Shown one piece after another: positions 53,473 through 63,956 of a stretch of 64,000 nucleotides of DNA (the stretch's first letter is position 1; each line of letters opens with the position of its first letter). The notes under the pieces were generated by a model. It worked only from the letters and a program-made list of their open reading frames with translations. It had not been told where the DNA came from and made no database searches. The position numbers and the translations under genes are program-made. This stretch comes from Microbispora catharanthi (GTDB lineage Bacteria; Actinomycetota; Actinomycetes; Streptosporangiales; Streptosporangiaceae), in NCBI RefSeq assembly GCF_006334915.2, contig NZ_VDMA02000010.1:216887-280886 (forward strand), in the 5' to 3' direction.

Positions 53473-54549
53473 CTATCGCGGCGCGGCCACCGCGGTCCGC
53501 ACATCGGCCCGCCCGCCCGACGACTCCACGCTCCCTCCGGCGCCGCCGCGCACCCAGGCCCGCTCGTACTCCCTCCAGTCCTCCTCCGTGGCCGCGAAGT
53601 CGACGTACAGGGCCAGGCCGAACTCGGTGCGCGGGCCGTGCTCGCTGAGCGCGAGCCGCGCGCCCTCGGCCGCGGCCTCGACGCTCTCCGCGTAGTCGAG
53701 GTACGCCACCCCGTGGTCGTGGTAGGCCGGAGCCCCGATGAGGAGGGTCTTGTCCTCGGGCACGAGGTCCAGGGCGAGCGAGGTCTGCCGCGCGACGTAG
53801 CCGCCGTACAGGGACGGCAGGGGAGTCCCCGAGTCGTACGTCATGATCGCGACCTGGTCGGTCAGGCCGACGACCCGGCGGAAGTAGTCCGGCGTCCAGT
53901 ACTTGTCATGGCCGATCACCAGGGCGGTGGGGGCGCGCAGGCCGGTCAGCGGCTCGATCTGCTGGGTGGCGACCGACAACGGCCGGGCGCCGATGGCCTG
54001 CCGGGTCTCGCGCAGGACGCTGAGGAACGGCTCGTCCCCGTCGGAGACCGGTTCGAAGTCGTAGTGGATCCCGTCGAAGCCGAGGGCGACCAGGTCACCG
54101 GCCCCCGCCACGACGCGGGCCCGCGTCGCCGTGTCGGCCAGGCTCAGGTGCTGCTTGCCGTTGTCGTTGACCGTCTGGCCGAGCCAGGCCGACACGCGGA
54201 CGCCGGGCAGGTTCTTCCGCCACCATTTCAGGAAATTTCTGGCATTGGCGTAGCGGTCGGGGGGCAGGGTCCCGTCGTACTTGAACGGCCCGCTGTGGAC
54301 GTACACGTCCTTGATCCCGCTCGCGCGCAGCCGTACGGCGAGGGCCCGCACGTCGGCCTCGGTGCGGCGGCCGTCCACCCACGCGTGGCCCATCCACAGG
54401 GCGTCGTGGCCGGTGGTCCTGGCCCATCCGGCGGGCGTGCCGGCGAACTGCAGGCGCAGCGCGGCGGCGCCGGCCAGGGCGAGCGCGAGCGGCACGGCCA
54501 CGACGACGGCGGCTATTCGCAGGACACGTCTGGTGGTCAAGGCAAGCAT
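53473..54549 (-). CDS. Membrane-anchored GH18-like glycosidase
   Basis: 358 aa. One N-terminal membrane helix ([23 protein letters not shown]) precedes an extracytoplasmic TIM-barrel-like domain. [11 protein letters not shown] resembles the GH18 DxxDxDxE catalytic strand with the terminal glutamate kept and changes at the other positions; [11 protein letters not shown] resembles the later barrel strand. It could hydrolyse or only bind a GlcNAc-containing polymer; substrate unknown. ATG 54549 start. Divergent from lepA with a 119-base gap. Confidence 0.7.
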   Translation of the reverse strand: MLALTTRRVLRIAAVVVAVPLALALAGAAALRLQFAGTPAGWARTTGHDALWMGHAWVDGRRTEADVRALAVRLRASGIKDVYVHSGPFKYDGTLPPDRYANARNFLKWWRKNLPGVRVSAWLGQTVNDNGKQHLSLADTATRARVVAGAGDLVALGFDGIHYDFEPVSDGDEPFLSVLRETRQAIGARPLSVATQQIEPLTGLRAPTALVIGHDKYWTPDYFRRVVGLTDQVAIMTYDSGTPLPSLYGGYVARQTSLALDLVPEDKTLLIGAPAYHDHGVAYLDYAESVEAAAEGARLALSEHGPRTEFGLALYVDFAATEEDWREYERAWVRGGAGGSVESSGGRADVRTAVAAPR

Positions 54550-54668
54550 CCGGACATGCCACCATGGAGGGTGGCTGGTCCGCCAGCCTCGGGAGGGCCC
54601 GCCGAGCGCGAGGCGAGGCGGACGGCCCGCCCGATCAGCAGTCAATCATCTTGTCGAAACGGACCTCG

Positions 54669-56492
<1,824 letters not shown>

Positions 56493-56560
56493 GCGTCCCT
56501 GGTTTGACCAGAACTTAATTGCCATCGCGGAGAAACATGACCCTCGGTTAACGTTTGGTC

Positions 56561-57208
56561 ATGCGCATCCTCTCTGTGAACGTGGGCCGGGCCGTGGACG
56601 CCGAATGGGCCGGCAACCTGCGGCGCACCGCCATCGACAAGCGGAAGATCGAGGGCCGGGTCGCCGTACGCGAGAACGGCCTGGCGGGCGACGAGCGCGC
56701 CGACGTCGCCAACCACGGCCACCCGGACCAGGCGGTCTACGCCTACGCGCGGGAGGACTACGACTGGTGGGAGCCCCGTATGGGCCGCGACCTGCGCGAC
56801 GGTCAGTTCGGGGAGAATCTCACGACCTCCGGGGCCGACGTGACCGGCGCGGTCCTCGGGGAGCGGTGGCGGGTCGGCACGGCCGTCCTGGAGGTCACCG
56901 CCCCCCGCATCCCCTGCGTGGTGTTCCGCAACTGGCTGGACGAGCGCGGCTGGGTCAAGCGCTTCACCGAGGCGGGCCGCACCGGGGCGTACTTCCGGGT
57001 GCTCGAGCAGGGCGAGCTCGGCGCCGGAGACGAGATCGAGGTGCTCGACCGGCCCTCTGACAGCGTGACGATCGCCGAGTCGTTCCGGGCCTATCACGGC
57101 GACCGGGACCTGATGCTGCGGATCCTCAGCGTCCCCGGCCACAGCGACAAATGGGACCGGGTCGCCGAGCGCGTGCTCGGAGACCGCAGCGGCGTTGTCG
57201 CGTCCTGA
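56561..57208 (+). CDS. MOSC domain-containing protein (YiiM-like)
   Basis: 215 aa. MOSC domains bind molybdenum cofactor or sulfur. The visible family text is GLAGDERADVANHGHPDQAVYAY near residue 42, DLRDGQFGENLTTSG, and APRIPCVVFRNWL with the conserved cysteine. YiiM-type proteins reduce N-hydroxylated bases. ATG 56561 follows TTAACGT at a distance suggesting a leaderless mRNA. The 227 bases after it (57209-57435) contain no convincing gene, only a -10-like TAGAAT at 57396. Confidence 0.92.
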   Translation: MRILSVNVGRAVDAEWAGNLRRTAIDKRKIEGRVAVRENGLAGDERADVANHGHPDQAVYAYAREDYDWWEPRMGRDLRDGQFGENLTTSGADVTGAVLGERWRVGTAVLEVTAPRIPCVVFRNWLDERGWVKRFTEAGRTGAYFRVLEQGELGAGDEIEVLDRPSDSVTIAESFRAYHGDRDLMLRILSVPGHSDKWDRVAERVLGDRSGVVAS

Positions 57209-57435
57209 TCGCGAACTGCCCGCGCTCGCTGCCGGTCTCCTCCAGCAGGGCGGTCGCCGCTGCGGACGCCGACCGGGAGGCGTGGCGTCGCGAAGGAGCG
57301 CTCGGCCGCACGGTGCGCATCTCGCTCGGCGCGCTGTCCGGGCCGATGGCCGCGGTGATCACCTCACCGAGATCGTCGGTCGTACCGGATTTGCGTAGAA
57401 TGACGGGCCGCTCCCCAGTCGCTTAAGGCGCCCTC

Positions 57436-57957
57436 ATGTCCTTGACCGCACGACTGATCGCCGCAGCCGCCCTCGTGTCGTGCGCGGCGGGCTGTACGGC
57501 CGCGCCGGGTGAAGCCGGACCTCCACCGGCCGAATTCACGCGAAACATGGCCGAGTCGACGCTCGCCAGGATCGTGACCGGCGTGGTGGAGAACGGGGTC
57601 ACCGGTTTCTGCTCACGACATGTGCGCGGCGCCGAGAGCTGCGCGATGCTTCTCGATGACGCGCTCCGTTCGTGCCTGCTGCCCGGTGGCAAGCCCGAGG
57701 TGACACGAGCGGTGCGCATCCCGCAGAAAGACCACTCGGAAGGCGGGTGGCTGCTGGAACTGCACGGCCGGACGATGGACGGCCAGCGCTACGTCTCGGA
57801 GTTCTTCGCGGTCCGCACTGGAAGCGAGCCGCCCCAGGCGGCCTTCGGCGTCTACTGGACGGGCCTCGGACTCGACGGGTCTCCGTTCGGGCCGGACAAC
57901 CCGAAGGTCCCGCGGAACGCGTGCCCAGGCAAGGAAGCTACGCGGGCAGGAGGCTGA
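57436..57957 (+). CDS. Putative lipoprotein of unknown function
   Basis: 173 aa. Signal peptide MSLTARLIAAAALVSCAAGC with a lipobox cysteine at 20. The mature part has three further cysteines (GFCSRHVRGAESCAM, RSCLL) that may form disulfides and a beta-rich end. No family recognised. A -10-like TAGAAT 35 bases upstream. The last 20 bases overlap the 3' end of the convergent DUF4097 gene. Confidence 0.75.
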   Translation: MSLTARLIAAAALVSCAAGCTAAPGEAGPPPAEFTRNMAESTLARIVTGVVENGVTGFCSRHVRGAESCAMLLDDALRSCLLPGGKPEVTRAVRIPQKDHSEGGWLLELHGRTMDGQRYVSEFFAVRTGSEPPQAAFGVYWTGLGLDGSPFGPDNPKVPRNACPGKEATRAGG

Positions 57958-58639
57958 TGTCGCCGGAACCCGCGCGGGCCACGACCTTGTGCGGTGAGTT
58001 CTGATCGGTCGTCACCGAGACCGTCACGTCTCCCGACTTCGCCTCGGCGTCCACGTCGTACGGCCCGCCGGGAAGCGTGATCTTCGCGGTTCCCGAGCCG
58101 GTCACCAGGTCGATGCTGTCGGGAGCGGTGGCGTACTTCAGCACGGTGTCGCCCGAGCCCGCCTCGACCGTGAGATCCGTGGCCGTCAGCCCGGCTCCCT
58201 CCAGGTCCCCGGAGCCCACCTTGGCCTTGATCGGATTGCTCAGGGCTCTGAGGTGGATGTCGCCGGATCCGGTCTCCAGCTCTGTCCGCATGCCCTTGGG
58301 CACGTGGACCTTGTAGTCCACCGAGCAGTTGTCCATGGCGTGCGGGCAGTCGTACGTCACCACGAGAGCATCGCCATCCACGTGGTGCTCGGTGGTCGGC
58401 TTACCCGAGGACCAGTGGAGGGTCTCGCTCACCGTGACGACGTCGCCGGCCGCTTCGCTGATCACGATGTCACCCGCACCGCCCACCACGACCAGCCTGG
58501 CCACCTTCTCCTTCACCTCGTAATCGAGGGTCGCCTGGTTGGCTGCCTGCGTGATGTCCCGCAACCCGCATCCGGTCAACAACGCCGCAGTGGCCAGCAG
58601 GCCGCCCGCCATCACCATCATCCTCACGGAGAGGATCAT
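57938..58639 (-). CDS. DUF4097-family lipoprotein (paralogue of the 28.0-kb gene)
   Basis: 233 aa. Lipoprotein signal with LLTGC, then the same repeated turn motif as the 28000-28680 protein (TGSGD, VGSGD, AGSGD, KSGD), the same central NCSVDYKVHVPKG and SETLHWSSGKP. The paralogy is clear by eye. Exported beta-repeat protein of unknown role. Its 3' end overlaps the convergent lipoprotein gene by 20 bases. ATG 58639 is used; ATG 58621 is possible. Confidence 0.88.
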   Translation of the reverse strand: MILSVRMMVMAGGLLATAALLTGCGLRDITQAANQATLDYEVKEKVARLVVVGGAGDIVISEAAGDVVTVSETLHWSSGKPTTEHHVDGDALVVTYDCPHAMDNCSVDYKVHVPKGMRTELETGSGDIHLRALSNPIKAKVGSGDLEGAGLTATDLTVEAGSGDTVLKYATAPDSIDLVTGSGTAKITLPGGPYDVDAEAKSGDVTVSVTTDQNSPHKVVARAGSGDISLLPA

Positions 58640-58769
58640 GCCGTCCCGAAAGGGGCTGCCGCAGTAGGGCCTACCCCCGTATGTCCGCTAAGGAATTCCC
58701 GACCCCTTGACTCCGATGCGAGTGCCAGGTGGTGCGGTGGGGGCCGCCCGGCCCCCACCGCACGGCCGG

Positions 58770-59882
58770 TCAGCGCAGGACGGAGTAGAGGGCGGTGGTG
58801 AGGGAGGCCGTGGCGTCGTCCTGGTCGATGGACCACAGCATGGAGCCGCCGAGGCCCTTGAGGCGGATGTAGGCGGCTTTCTGCAGCATGACGGCGGGGT
58901 CGTCGTAGGACCAGAACTCGTTGCCGTCGTAGAGCCACAGGGTGCCGGTGAGCAGGTCGCGGTAGCGTTTGCCGGGCTTGTTGACGAGGTTCTTGTAGTC
59001 GTCGCTGCCGGCGGCCCAGGTGCCGGGGGCGGGGCCAGTGGCCGGGGCGTACCGGCCGTCGCCGCCGGCGGTCACGCCGGTCCAGCCCTGGCCGTAGGCG
59101 GGGACGCCGATGACAATCTTCTGCTTGGGTGCGCCGCGTCCGATGTAGTCGCGTACCGTCTGGTCGACGCTGAACTTCACGTCGCTGGGGTCGCGCCGGT
59201 CGGTGAGCAGGTTGGCCTGGTGGCCGGTGCGGTTCTCCCACGGCCCGTGCAGGTCGTAGCCCTGGACGGTGGCGAAGTCGAGCTGGTCGAAGACCTTCCG
59301 CACCTCGAAGCCGGCGTCGATCTTGGCGGCTGCGGCGGGGAGGAAGGCGGTCAGTTCGTCGCGCCGGTCGTGGGCCTTCACCTGGCGGCGCAGTTCGGCC
59401 AGGAACAGGGTGAAGTTCTGCTTGTCCTCGGGGCGGATGACGTTGCCGTCGTTCCCTGCGGATCCGGGCCATTCCCAGTCGAGGTCGATGCCGTCGAACA
59501 CGCCGGCGGCGGCGCCGGGGGGCAGGCCGGGCAGGTCGCCCTTGAGCCACAGGCCGACGCAGGAGGCGGCGAGCCTGGCCCGGGACTCGGGGGTGAGGAC
59601 GGCGTCGGAGAAGTATTTGGAGCCGGTCCAGCCGCCGAGGGAGATCAGGATCTTGAGGCCGGGGTGACGGGCCTTGAGCTTCTTGAGCTGGCCGAGGTTG
59701 CCCTTGAGCGGCTGGTCGTCGCTGTCGGCGACGCCGTCGACGCTCTGCTCGGCGGGCACGGGTCGCTGCCAGTCGGCCCAGGGGTCGGCGGAGTGGCAGG
59801 TGCCCTCGGGGCCGACGAACCCGAAGGCGTAGTTGAGGTGGGTCAGCTTTCCGGCGGCGCCGCTGGCGTCCACGTCCTTCAC
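58770..59882 (-). CDS. GH18 chitinase-like protein, 5'-truncated
   Basis: 370 aa visible from GTG 59882. The catalytic strand GVFDGIDLDWEWPG contains the complete GH18 motif DxxDxDxE. The early barrel text KLTHLNYAFG and the end GGSMLWSIDQDD are typical of actinobacterial secreted chitinases. The frame can be read backwards through the start codon as GRNFH, which continues the conserved family text, but then meets TAG (59898-59900). No signal peptide, linker or chitin-binding domain exists upstream. I conclude that the 5' part was lost. If translated, the product would stay in the cytoplasm. Confidence 0.85.
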   Translation of the reverse strand: MKDVDASGAAGKLTHLNYAFGFVGPEGTCHSADPWADWQRPVPAEQSVDGVADSDDQPLKGNLGQLKKLKARHPGLKILISLGGWTGSKYFSDAVLTPESRARLAASCVGLWLKGDLPGLPPGAAAGVFDGIDLDWEWPGSAGNDGNVIRPEDKQNFTLFLAELRRQVKAHDRRDELTAFLPAAAAKIDAGFEVRKVFDQLDFATVQGYDLHGPWENRTGHQANLLTDRRDPSDVKFSVDQTVRDYIGRGAPKQKIVIGVPAYGQGWTGVTAGGDGRYAPATGPAPGTWAAGSDDYKNLVNKPGKRYRDLLTGTLWLYDGNEFWSYDDPAVMLQKAAYIRLKGLGGSMLWSIDQDDATASLTTALYSVLR

Positions 59883-60314
59883 GTGGAAGTTCCGTCCCTA
59901 GTACCGCCCTTAGCGCAACATGTCATCGTTGGAATGTTGCCCCAGTGCTTGGCGACCACCACCCAGCGCTACTTCCCGCCTGACATGCTCCGATGCCGTC
60001 ATGCCGCGGTATCTCGCGCCGTCAGCGCTTACCGGGAAGCCCGAAGAACCTGGCGAACGATCACCTATCCGCGAGGACTTTCTCTACAAGGTCAAGGCGA
60101 GCCGCCTGCGGCGGCTCGCAGCGCGCCGGGCGGCCAGCGGGCCGGGCATGCGGCTCTCCGGCCGGTCCCGGCCCGCGCCGCCCGCGCGTTGGCCATGTAA
60201 GGGGGCACCCCCGTAGAGGGATCTAACACCGCGCTCGCCTGTGCCCGGCAAGCACAGAAGGCCAGATTGAGGATTCACGCTCAGGCGCAGGCGGGACGCA
60301 TACATGATGGGTAC
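59883..60314. other. Non-coding junction between truncated chitinase and NACHT gene
   Basis: 432 bases with no convincing gene on either strand. It contains a perfect 10-bp hairpin GCGAGCCGCC-TGC-GGCGGCTCGC (60097-60119) and GGGGGCACCCCC near 60200. A 30-codon minus frame (MTASEHVRREVALGGG...) ends just before the chitinase junction, but nothing supports its translation. No transposase, integrase or clear terminal repeat is visible. The change of composition from here to the right marks it as a likely insertion boundary. Confidence 0.5.
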
Positions 60315-62606
60315 ATGCACAGACTGCGTCGGTACAGCAGGGCGATGCGCAGCAAGAAGCTGTGGTGGGGCGCTTTTCTAGGTGGCCTTTTCATGGCGAG
60401 TCTGGGCTGGATATATGAGGCACTTTCCAGCACAGACGATACGGCGCTCGACACTGCCGCCGATCAAGGGCAACTATTTGGTGTCGCTCTTGCGATATTA
60501 AGCCTACTTGCCCAGCCTTTCACGACAGCAACCGAACCGGATCTAAACTCCAAGAAAATTGCCCTGGCTAAACGTGTCCGGGGTAGTGAATCCCGGATAC
60601 GTGCAGCCCTATTGTTCAATGGCCTTGCGCCGGCACTGGTCAGTTTCGGGGAGGGAGAGATCGGCTCCTCGCGGCATGCTAGTAGCCGTGAAGAGGGTGA
60701 TGCAATTAGTCAGATTAGGAATATTGTATCGCGACTATTCCTGCGGCAAGATTCTCGGACTCGCGGCGACGCCACCCCTGTTGCCGGAGGGACGATCTCG
60801 GAGATTGTAGACTTCTATTTAGAGTCGCACTCAAAGAGATTAATCATCACGGGAGAAAAAGGGGCAGGAAAGACGGTTCTGGCGATTGAGTTATCGATTG
60901 ACATGGCGACCAGGTTGATCGAGAACCCTAATGCAAATCTTCCTGTTCCTGTAAGGATCAATGCGGCCACATGGAGTTCGGGGCTGGCATTTGAAGCATG
61001 GTTGCGTGATCAAATCGTATTGACATACGGCGTGTCCTACAGGGATGCGGGGGAGTTGATTGCCGACTATGCCGTTATCCCAGTTCTCGACGGTGTGGAC
61101 GAGTTGGATCCCGAGGAAGTGGAAGTTGACACCGAGTCTCAGGCTCCACTACGGGCCGCCGAATTGATTGCCGACCTCAATTCCTACTACTCGGGTAAGA
61201 TGTATGCACCTGTAGTTCTGACGGTACGCACAAATAGGCTGGAGCAGCTTGAGAGAGAAGATGTATCGCTAAACCGCGCCCATATAGTCGGCATTTGGCC
61301 GCTCTCCTCAGATGCAATTATCGCTTACTTGGAAGATAGGTGTAAGGATCGGTCTCGGGTCATCCATCAGGCTTGGCAGCCAGTAATCGCAACCTTAAGG
61401 ACCCATCCACGCTCGAACACTGCGGTATTCCTATCAACTCCATGGCGGCTTATGATGGCGGTTGCTGCGGTCGAAGACGATCCACGTGCAGCACGAGAGC
61501 TACTACCGTTGCCATCGGAGACCCTCCGAGATACGTTTCTTCGGTTGGAAGAATTGTTTGTTGGGAAATTTGTGCTGGCTTCAGCTAAGTCCTCTGGTGT
61601 ATCAGGACGGGCATCGTATAAGCCGCATAAAGTAGAGCGATGGCTGCGGAGCCTGGCGCGTCACTTGGACTGGCAGCACCAGCAGGCCAATACAGCCGAG
61701 CCGGAACCGGGGATGTCTGGCGTTCACATCCTTCGTCATTTGCTCTGGCCTATAGGTGGCGCAAGGGCTCCTCGTGCAATGCACTCCCTTATTTCTGTCT
61801 CATTGTACATAATATCTTTTCTCGGTATATCCGCTCCATCGATGATGGGAGTAGTAAGTCGACCTAGCGCAACTCAATCCTGGGAAGAGTTGAGCGTGAA
61901 GGATCAATTGATTATCGGATTGATGACGGCGGCGTCAATTGTCGCGGTAACGTCATGGTTCGTCATTAAACCGTATCGAGTTATGTGGCCTGTTCCTTGG
62001 GTGCCGGATCCAGTAGGGGGAGCGAAGAGGCTCCGGGTGAAATTCGATGAAATAGCGCAACATTTAGCTAGCGAATCATTACTCAAAAGGTTGCGAACAG
62101 GGTTGGCCATTGTATTATTTCCCAGTATTGTCGCCATGGTGTTCCAGCTCTTTAAGCAGGCGCTGGTTATCGATGGTAGCTATGTCATCCTGTACTTCAT
62201 AGGCATGGCCGCTCTCATGCAAGCTATGCGAAGATGGGATAAAAGGGAAGCATTCATGCTTCAGCGTCCAACCTTCGCTGGGGATGTTTCTCTGTCTTGC
62301 GGAATTATTATTCTCTACTTTGGTTTGATGGCCTTCGCTTATCGGGACTTTTATTCTGCGCTCGTAATAGGGGCGCCGATGGGGGCTGCTGTTTCTGTTG
62401 TCATGGCGGGCAGCTGGATAAGGTATGGACTGGGTATACTCTTTAGCGCTGCCAGAGGTCGCCTTCCCTGGCGATTCAAGCGGTTCTGTCGATGGGCATG
62501 TGATGCCGGATTATTGCGACCTAGTGGTGCCGCGTACCAGTTTCGGCATCATGAGATCCAGGCTTGGCTCCTGACTGATCCCAAAAGTGGGGATTCCAAA
62601 GCATAG
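60315..62606 (+). CDS. Membrane-anchored NACHT-domain NTPase
   Basis: 763 aa. Two membrane helices at residues about 12-32 and 45-65, then a soluble part with a NACHT/STAND NTPase: Walker A GEKGAGKT at 180-187, Walker B VLDGVDELDPEE with the aspartate at 259, and a sensor-like VVLTVRTNRL near 305. The C-terminal third carries about six more membrane helices. Codon use is unlike the rest of the window, with many A/T-ending codons including TTA and ATA, and base composition near balanced, indicating transfer. NACHT proteins of bacteria include anti-phage and conflict ATPases; that role here is inference. ATG 60315 is used; ATG 60345 is an alternative. Confidence 0.88.
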   Translation: MHRLRRYSRAMRSKKLWWGAFLGGLFMASLGWIYEALSSTDDTALDTAADQGQLFGVALAILSLLAQPFTTATEPDLNSKKIALAKRVRGSESRIRAALLFNGLAPALVSFGEGEIGSSRHASSREEGDAISQIRNIVSRLFLRQDSRTRGDATPVAGGTISEIVDFYLESHSKRLIITGEKGAGKTVLAIELSIDMATRLIENPNANLPVPVRINAATWSSGLAFEAWLRDQIVLTYGVSYRDAGELIADYAVIPVLDGVDELDPEEVEVDTESQAPLRAAELIADLNSYYSGKMYAPVVLTVRTNRLEQLEREDVSLNRAHIVGIWPLSSDAIIAYLEDRCKDRSRVIHQAWQPVIATLRTHPRSNTAVFLSTPWRLMMAVAAVEDDPRAARELLPLPSETLRDTFLRLEELFVGKFVLASAKSSGVSGRASYKPHKVERWLRSLARHLDWQHQQANTAEPEPGMSGVHILRHLLWPIGGARAPRAMHSLISVSLYIISFLGISAPSMMGVVSRPSATQSWEELSVKDQLIIGLMTAASIVAVTSWFVIKPYRVMWPVPWVPDPVGGAKRLRVKFDEIAQHLASESLLKRLRTGLAIVLFPSIVAMVFQLFKQALVIDGSYVILYFIGMAALMQAMRRWDKREAFMLQRPTFAGDVSLSCGIIILYFGLMAFAYRDFYSALVIGAPMGAAVSVVMAGSWIRYGLGILFSAARGRLPWRFKRFCRWACDAGLLRPSGAAYQFRHHEIQAWLLTDPKSGDSKA

Positions 62607-62828
62607 CTGTGCGATAGCAGTGGGTTTCAGTCCTTTCCCCGCCCCCGCTGCTCGATTGTTCGTGGCCCTTGGTCGGCGTCAACGCCGTCTGTGCGGGTTG
62701 GGTGCGGAGTTGCGGTGTACGTCGTTGGTGGACGGACACGCGAAGACGGCATTGACACCTCGGTCGGGCCACTGATGTCGGCAGCTATCGGGGGCGGGGG
62801 AGGAGTGGCGCGGGTCGTAGATACAGGT

Positions 62829-62856
62829 GCGGCCCCGCCCGTGTGAGCGGGGCCGC
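62829..62856 (-). terminator. Hairpin after the small minus-strand genes
   Basis: GCGGCCCCGC-N8-GCGGGGCCGC, a perfect 10-bp stem 16 bases after the stop of the 62873 gene in its direction. The rest of the 266-base gap 62607-62872 shows no gene. Confidence 0.7.
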
Positions 62857-62872
62857 GTGAGCGCTGGACCGT

Positions 62873-63172
62873 CTATCGCATCTTGCCGAGCAGCAGGGCA
62901 CGCCACACCCTGCGCGCCTCCTCGATGGGCCAGCGGTGTGTTTCTCTGACCTTCGGCGACGGTTCGGCCTGCGTGGTCTTGCGGATGAACGCCTGCCCGC
63001 CGGCCTGGAGCAGCTCGTAGACGACGGCCCGGCAGTCGCAGGTCCAGGCGAGAGCCCGCACGCGCCCGACCCCCTCGAACGGCTTATGCCAGACGAGTTC
63101 TACGTGATCCCTTTGGCGCATCTCCCAGTGCGGGCTCAGGCATTCGTCCGGGTCCAGGAAGGTGACCGCCAT
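62873..63172 (-). CDS. Small protein of unknown function, 99 aa
   Basis: A soluble Trp/Arg-rich protein: MAVTFLDPDECLSPHWEM, HVELVWHKPFEGVG, AWTCDCRAVVYELL. The CDC pair and the ending EEARRVWRALLLGK have no recognised match. It starts 13 bases after the upstream gene's stop, so it forms an operon with the 113-aa protein. Such small pairs next to GntR regulators are common in actinobacterial mobile elements, which is context only. Confidence 0.7.
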   Translation of the reverse strand: MAVTFLDPDECLSPHWEMRQRDHVELVWHKPFEGVGRVRALAWTCDCRAVVYELLQAGGQAFIRKTTQAEPSPKVRETHRWPIEEARRVWRALLLGKMR

Positions 63173-63185
63173 CAGAGCCGCCGCC

Positions 63186-63527
63186 TTACTGTGACCCGCC
63201 GTTGGCCCAGCCGACGATCCACCGCACGGCAGACTGCGGTTGGTCGACCGAGGGCAGCGGAACCACGGTCCCGGACTTCGGCAGCTTAATCAGAAAGCGG
63301 CGCGGCTTGTTCTCCTGATCGATGGTGACCGTCGCGACCTGTCCGCCGAAGCCGTAGACGTCCAGCTCCGAGCCCGCCTTCTCCTGCATCGGGAACCCGG
63401 TCATTCGCAGGGTGATGTGGCTGATGAAGCGCGTCCGGACCCCTTGGGATCGGAGCAGGTCGCCGAGGGCGGCCAGGATGCCCGCCTGCTGGTTGACGCT
63501 TCCGGCGCTGATCGTGATCTGACGCAT
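63186..63527 (-). CDS. Small protein of unknown function, 113 aa
   Basis: Start MRQITISAGSVNQQAGILAA at ATG 63527, chosen because GGGAG stands 4 bases upstream; an in-frame start at 63569 lacks this. The body is alpha/beta with SHITLRMTGFP and VATVTIDQENKPRRFLIKLP, ending VRWIVGWANGG. No membrane segment, no recognised family. First gene of the two-gene unit divergent from the GntR regulator. Confidence 0.7.
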   Translation of the reverse strand: MRQITISAGSVNQQAGILAALGDLLRSQGVRTRFISHITLRMTGFPMQEKAGSELDVYGFGGQVATVTIDQENKPRRFLIKLPKSGTVVPLPSVDQPQSAVRWIVGWANGGSQ

Positions 63528-63598
63528 GGCTCTCCCATCTGTCTCGCTGACGGGTTGAGCGTACGCCAACCTTCCTACTCCTACCTAGTCCTTCTTAT

Positions 63599-63616
63599 AG
63601 GTACCTCTAGGTACCT
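63599..63616. promoter_or_regulatory. Paired AGGTACCT palindromes, candidate GntR operator
   Basis: AGGTACCT occurs at 63599-63606 and 63609-63616, one helical turn apart, overlapping TTATAG (a plausible -10). A related CTACCTAG lies just upstream near 63580. It sits between the GntR gene and the divergent small genes and so probably controls both. Confidence 0.6.
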
Positions 63617-63658
63617 GTGGTAACGACATGGAACGCTTTCGTTCCTACTCTTGAGCCC

Positions 63659-63928
63659 GTGATCGAGTTCCGGCCTGACCAGCTCAAATGGGAAGCCGTC
63701 CTCGAAGAGATACGACGGCGTATCCGGACGGGCGAATACCAGGTGGGTCACCCCATCCCTGGTGAACCCCGCATGGCCGAGGAGTTCGGCATCGCCAAGG
63801 GCACCGCACGCCGCGTCATCAACGAACTGCTCAAAGCCGGAGACGTCTACACCGTGCTCGGCAAGGGAACCTGCGTCGCCGACCCCGAGACCGGCGGCCC
63901 GCCCCGGAGAGACACCGAAGACGAGTGA
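63659..63928 (+). CDS. GntR-family regulator, short form
   Basis: 89 aa from GTG 63659 (VIEFRPDQLKWEAVLEEIRR). The winged helix is complete: IRTGEYQVGHPIPGEPRMAEEFGIAKGTARRVINELLKAGDVYTVLGKGTCVA. Stated in short pieces, the recognition part is GIAKGTARRVINEL. It has no effector domain, as in small GntR repressors of actinobacterial integrative elements. The longer frame from GTG 63617 would start inside the operator and is less likely. A terminator follows the stop directly. Confidence 0.88.
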   Translation: MIEFRPDQLKWEAVLEEIRRRIRTGEYQVGHPIPGEPRMAEEFGIAKGTARRVINELLKAGDVYTVLGKGTCVADPETGGPPRRDTEDE

Positions 63929-63956
63929 AGGCCCCCGAACGAACCCGGGGGCCTTC
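63927..63956 (+). terminator. GntR gene terminator
   Basis: GAAGGCCCCCG and CGGGGGCCTTC form a perfect 11-bp stem with an 8-base loop, starting within the stop codon. The remaining 44 bases to the window end show nothing I can name. Confidence 0.8.

Noticed and set aside
57151..57426. Possible small gene after the MOSC gene
   Set aside because: No ribosome site, Arg/Ala-rich shadow-like product, and it overlaps the end of the MOSC gene.
59883..60314. Insertion-sequence remnant at the chitinase break
   Set aside because: No transposase frame and no terminal inverted repeats or target duplication that I can demonstrate; only the boundary itself is reported.
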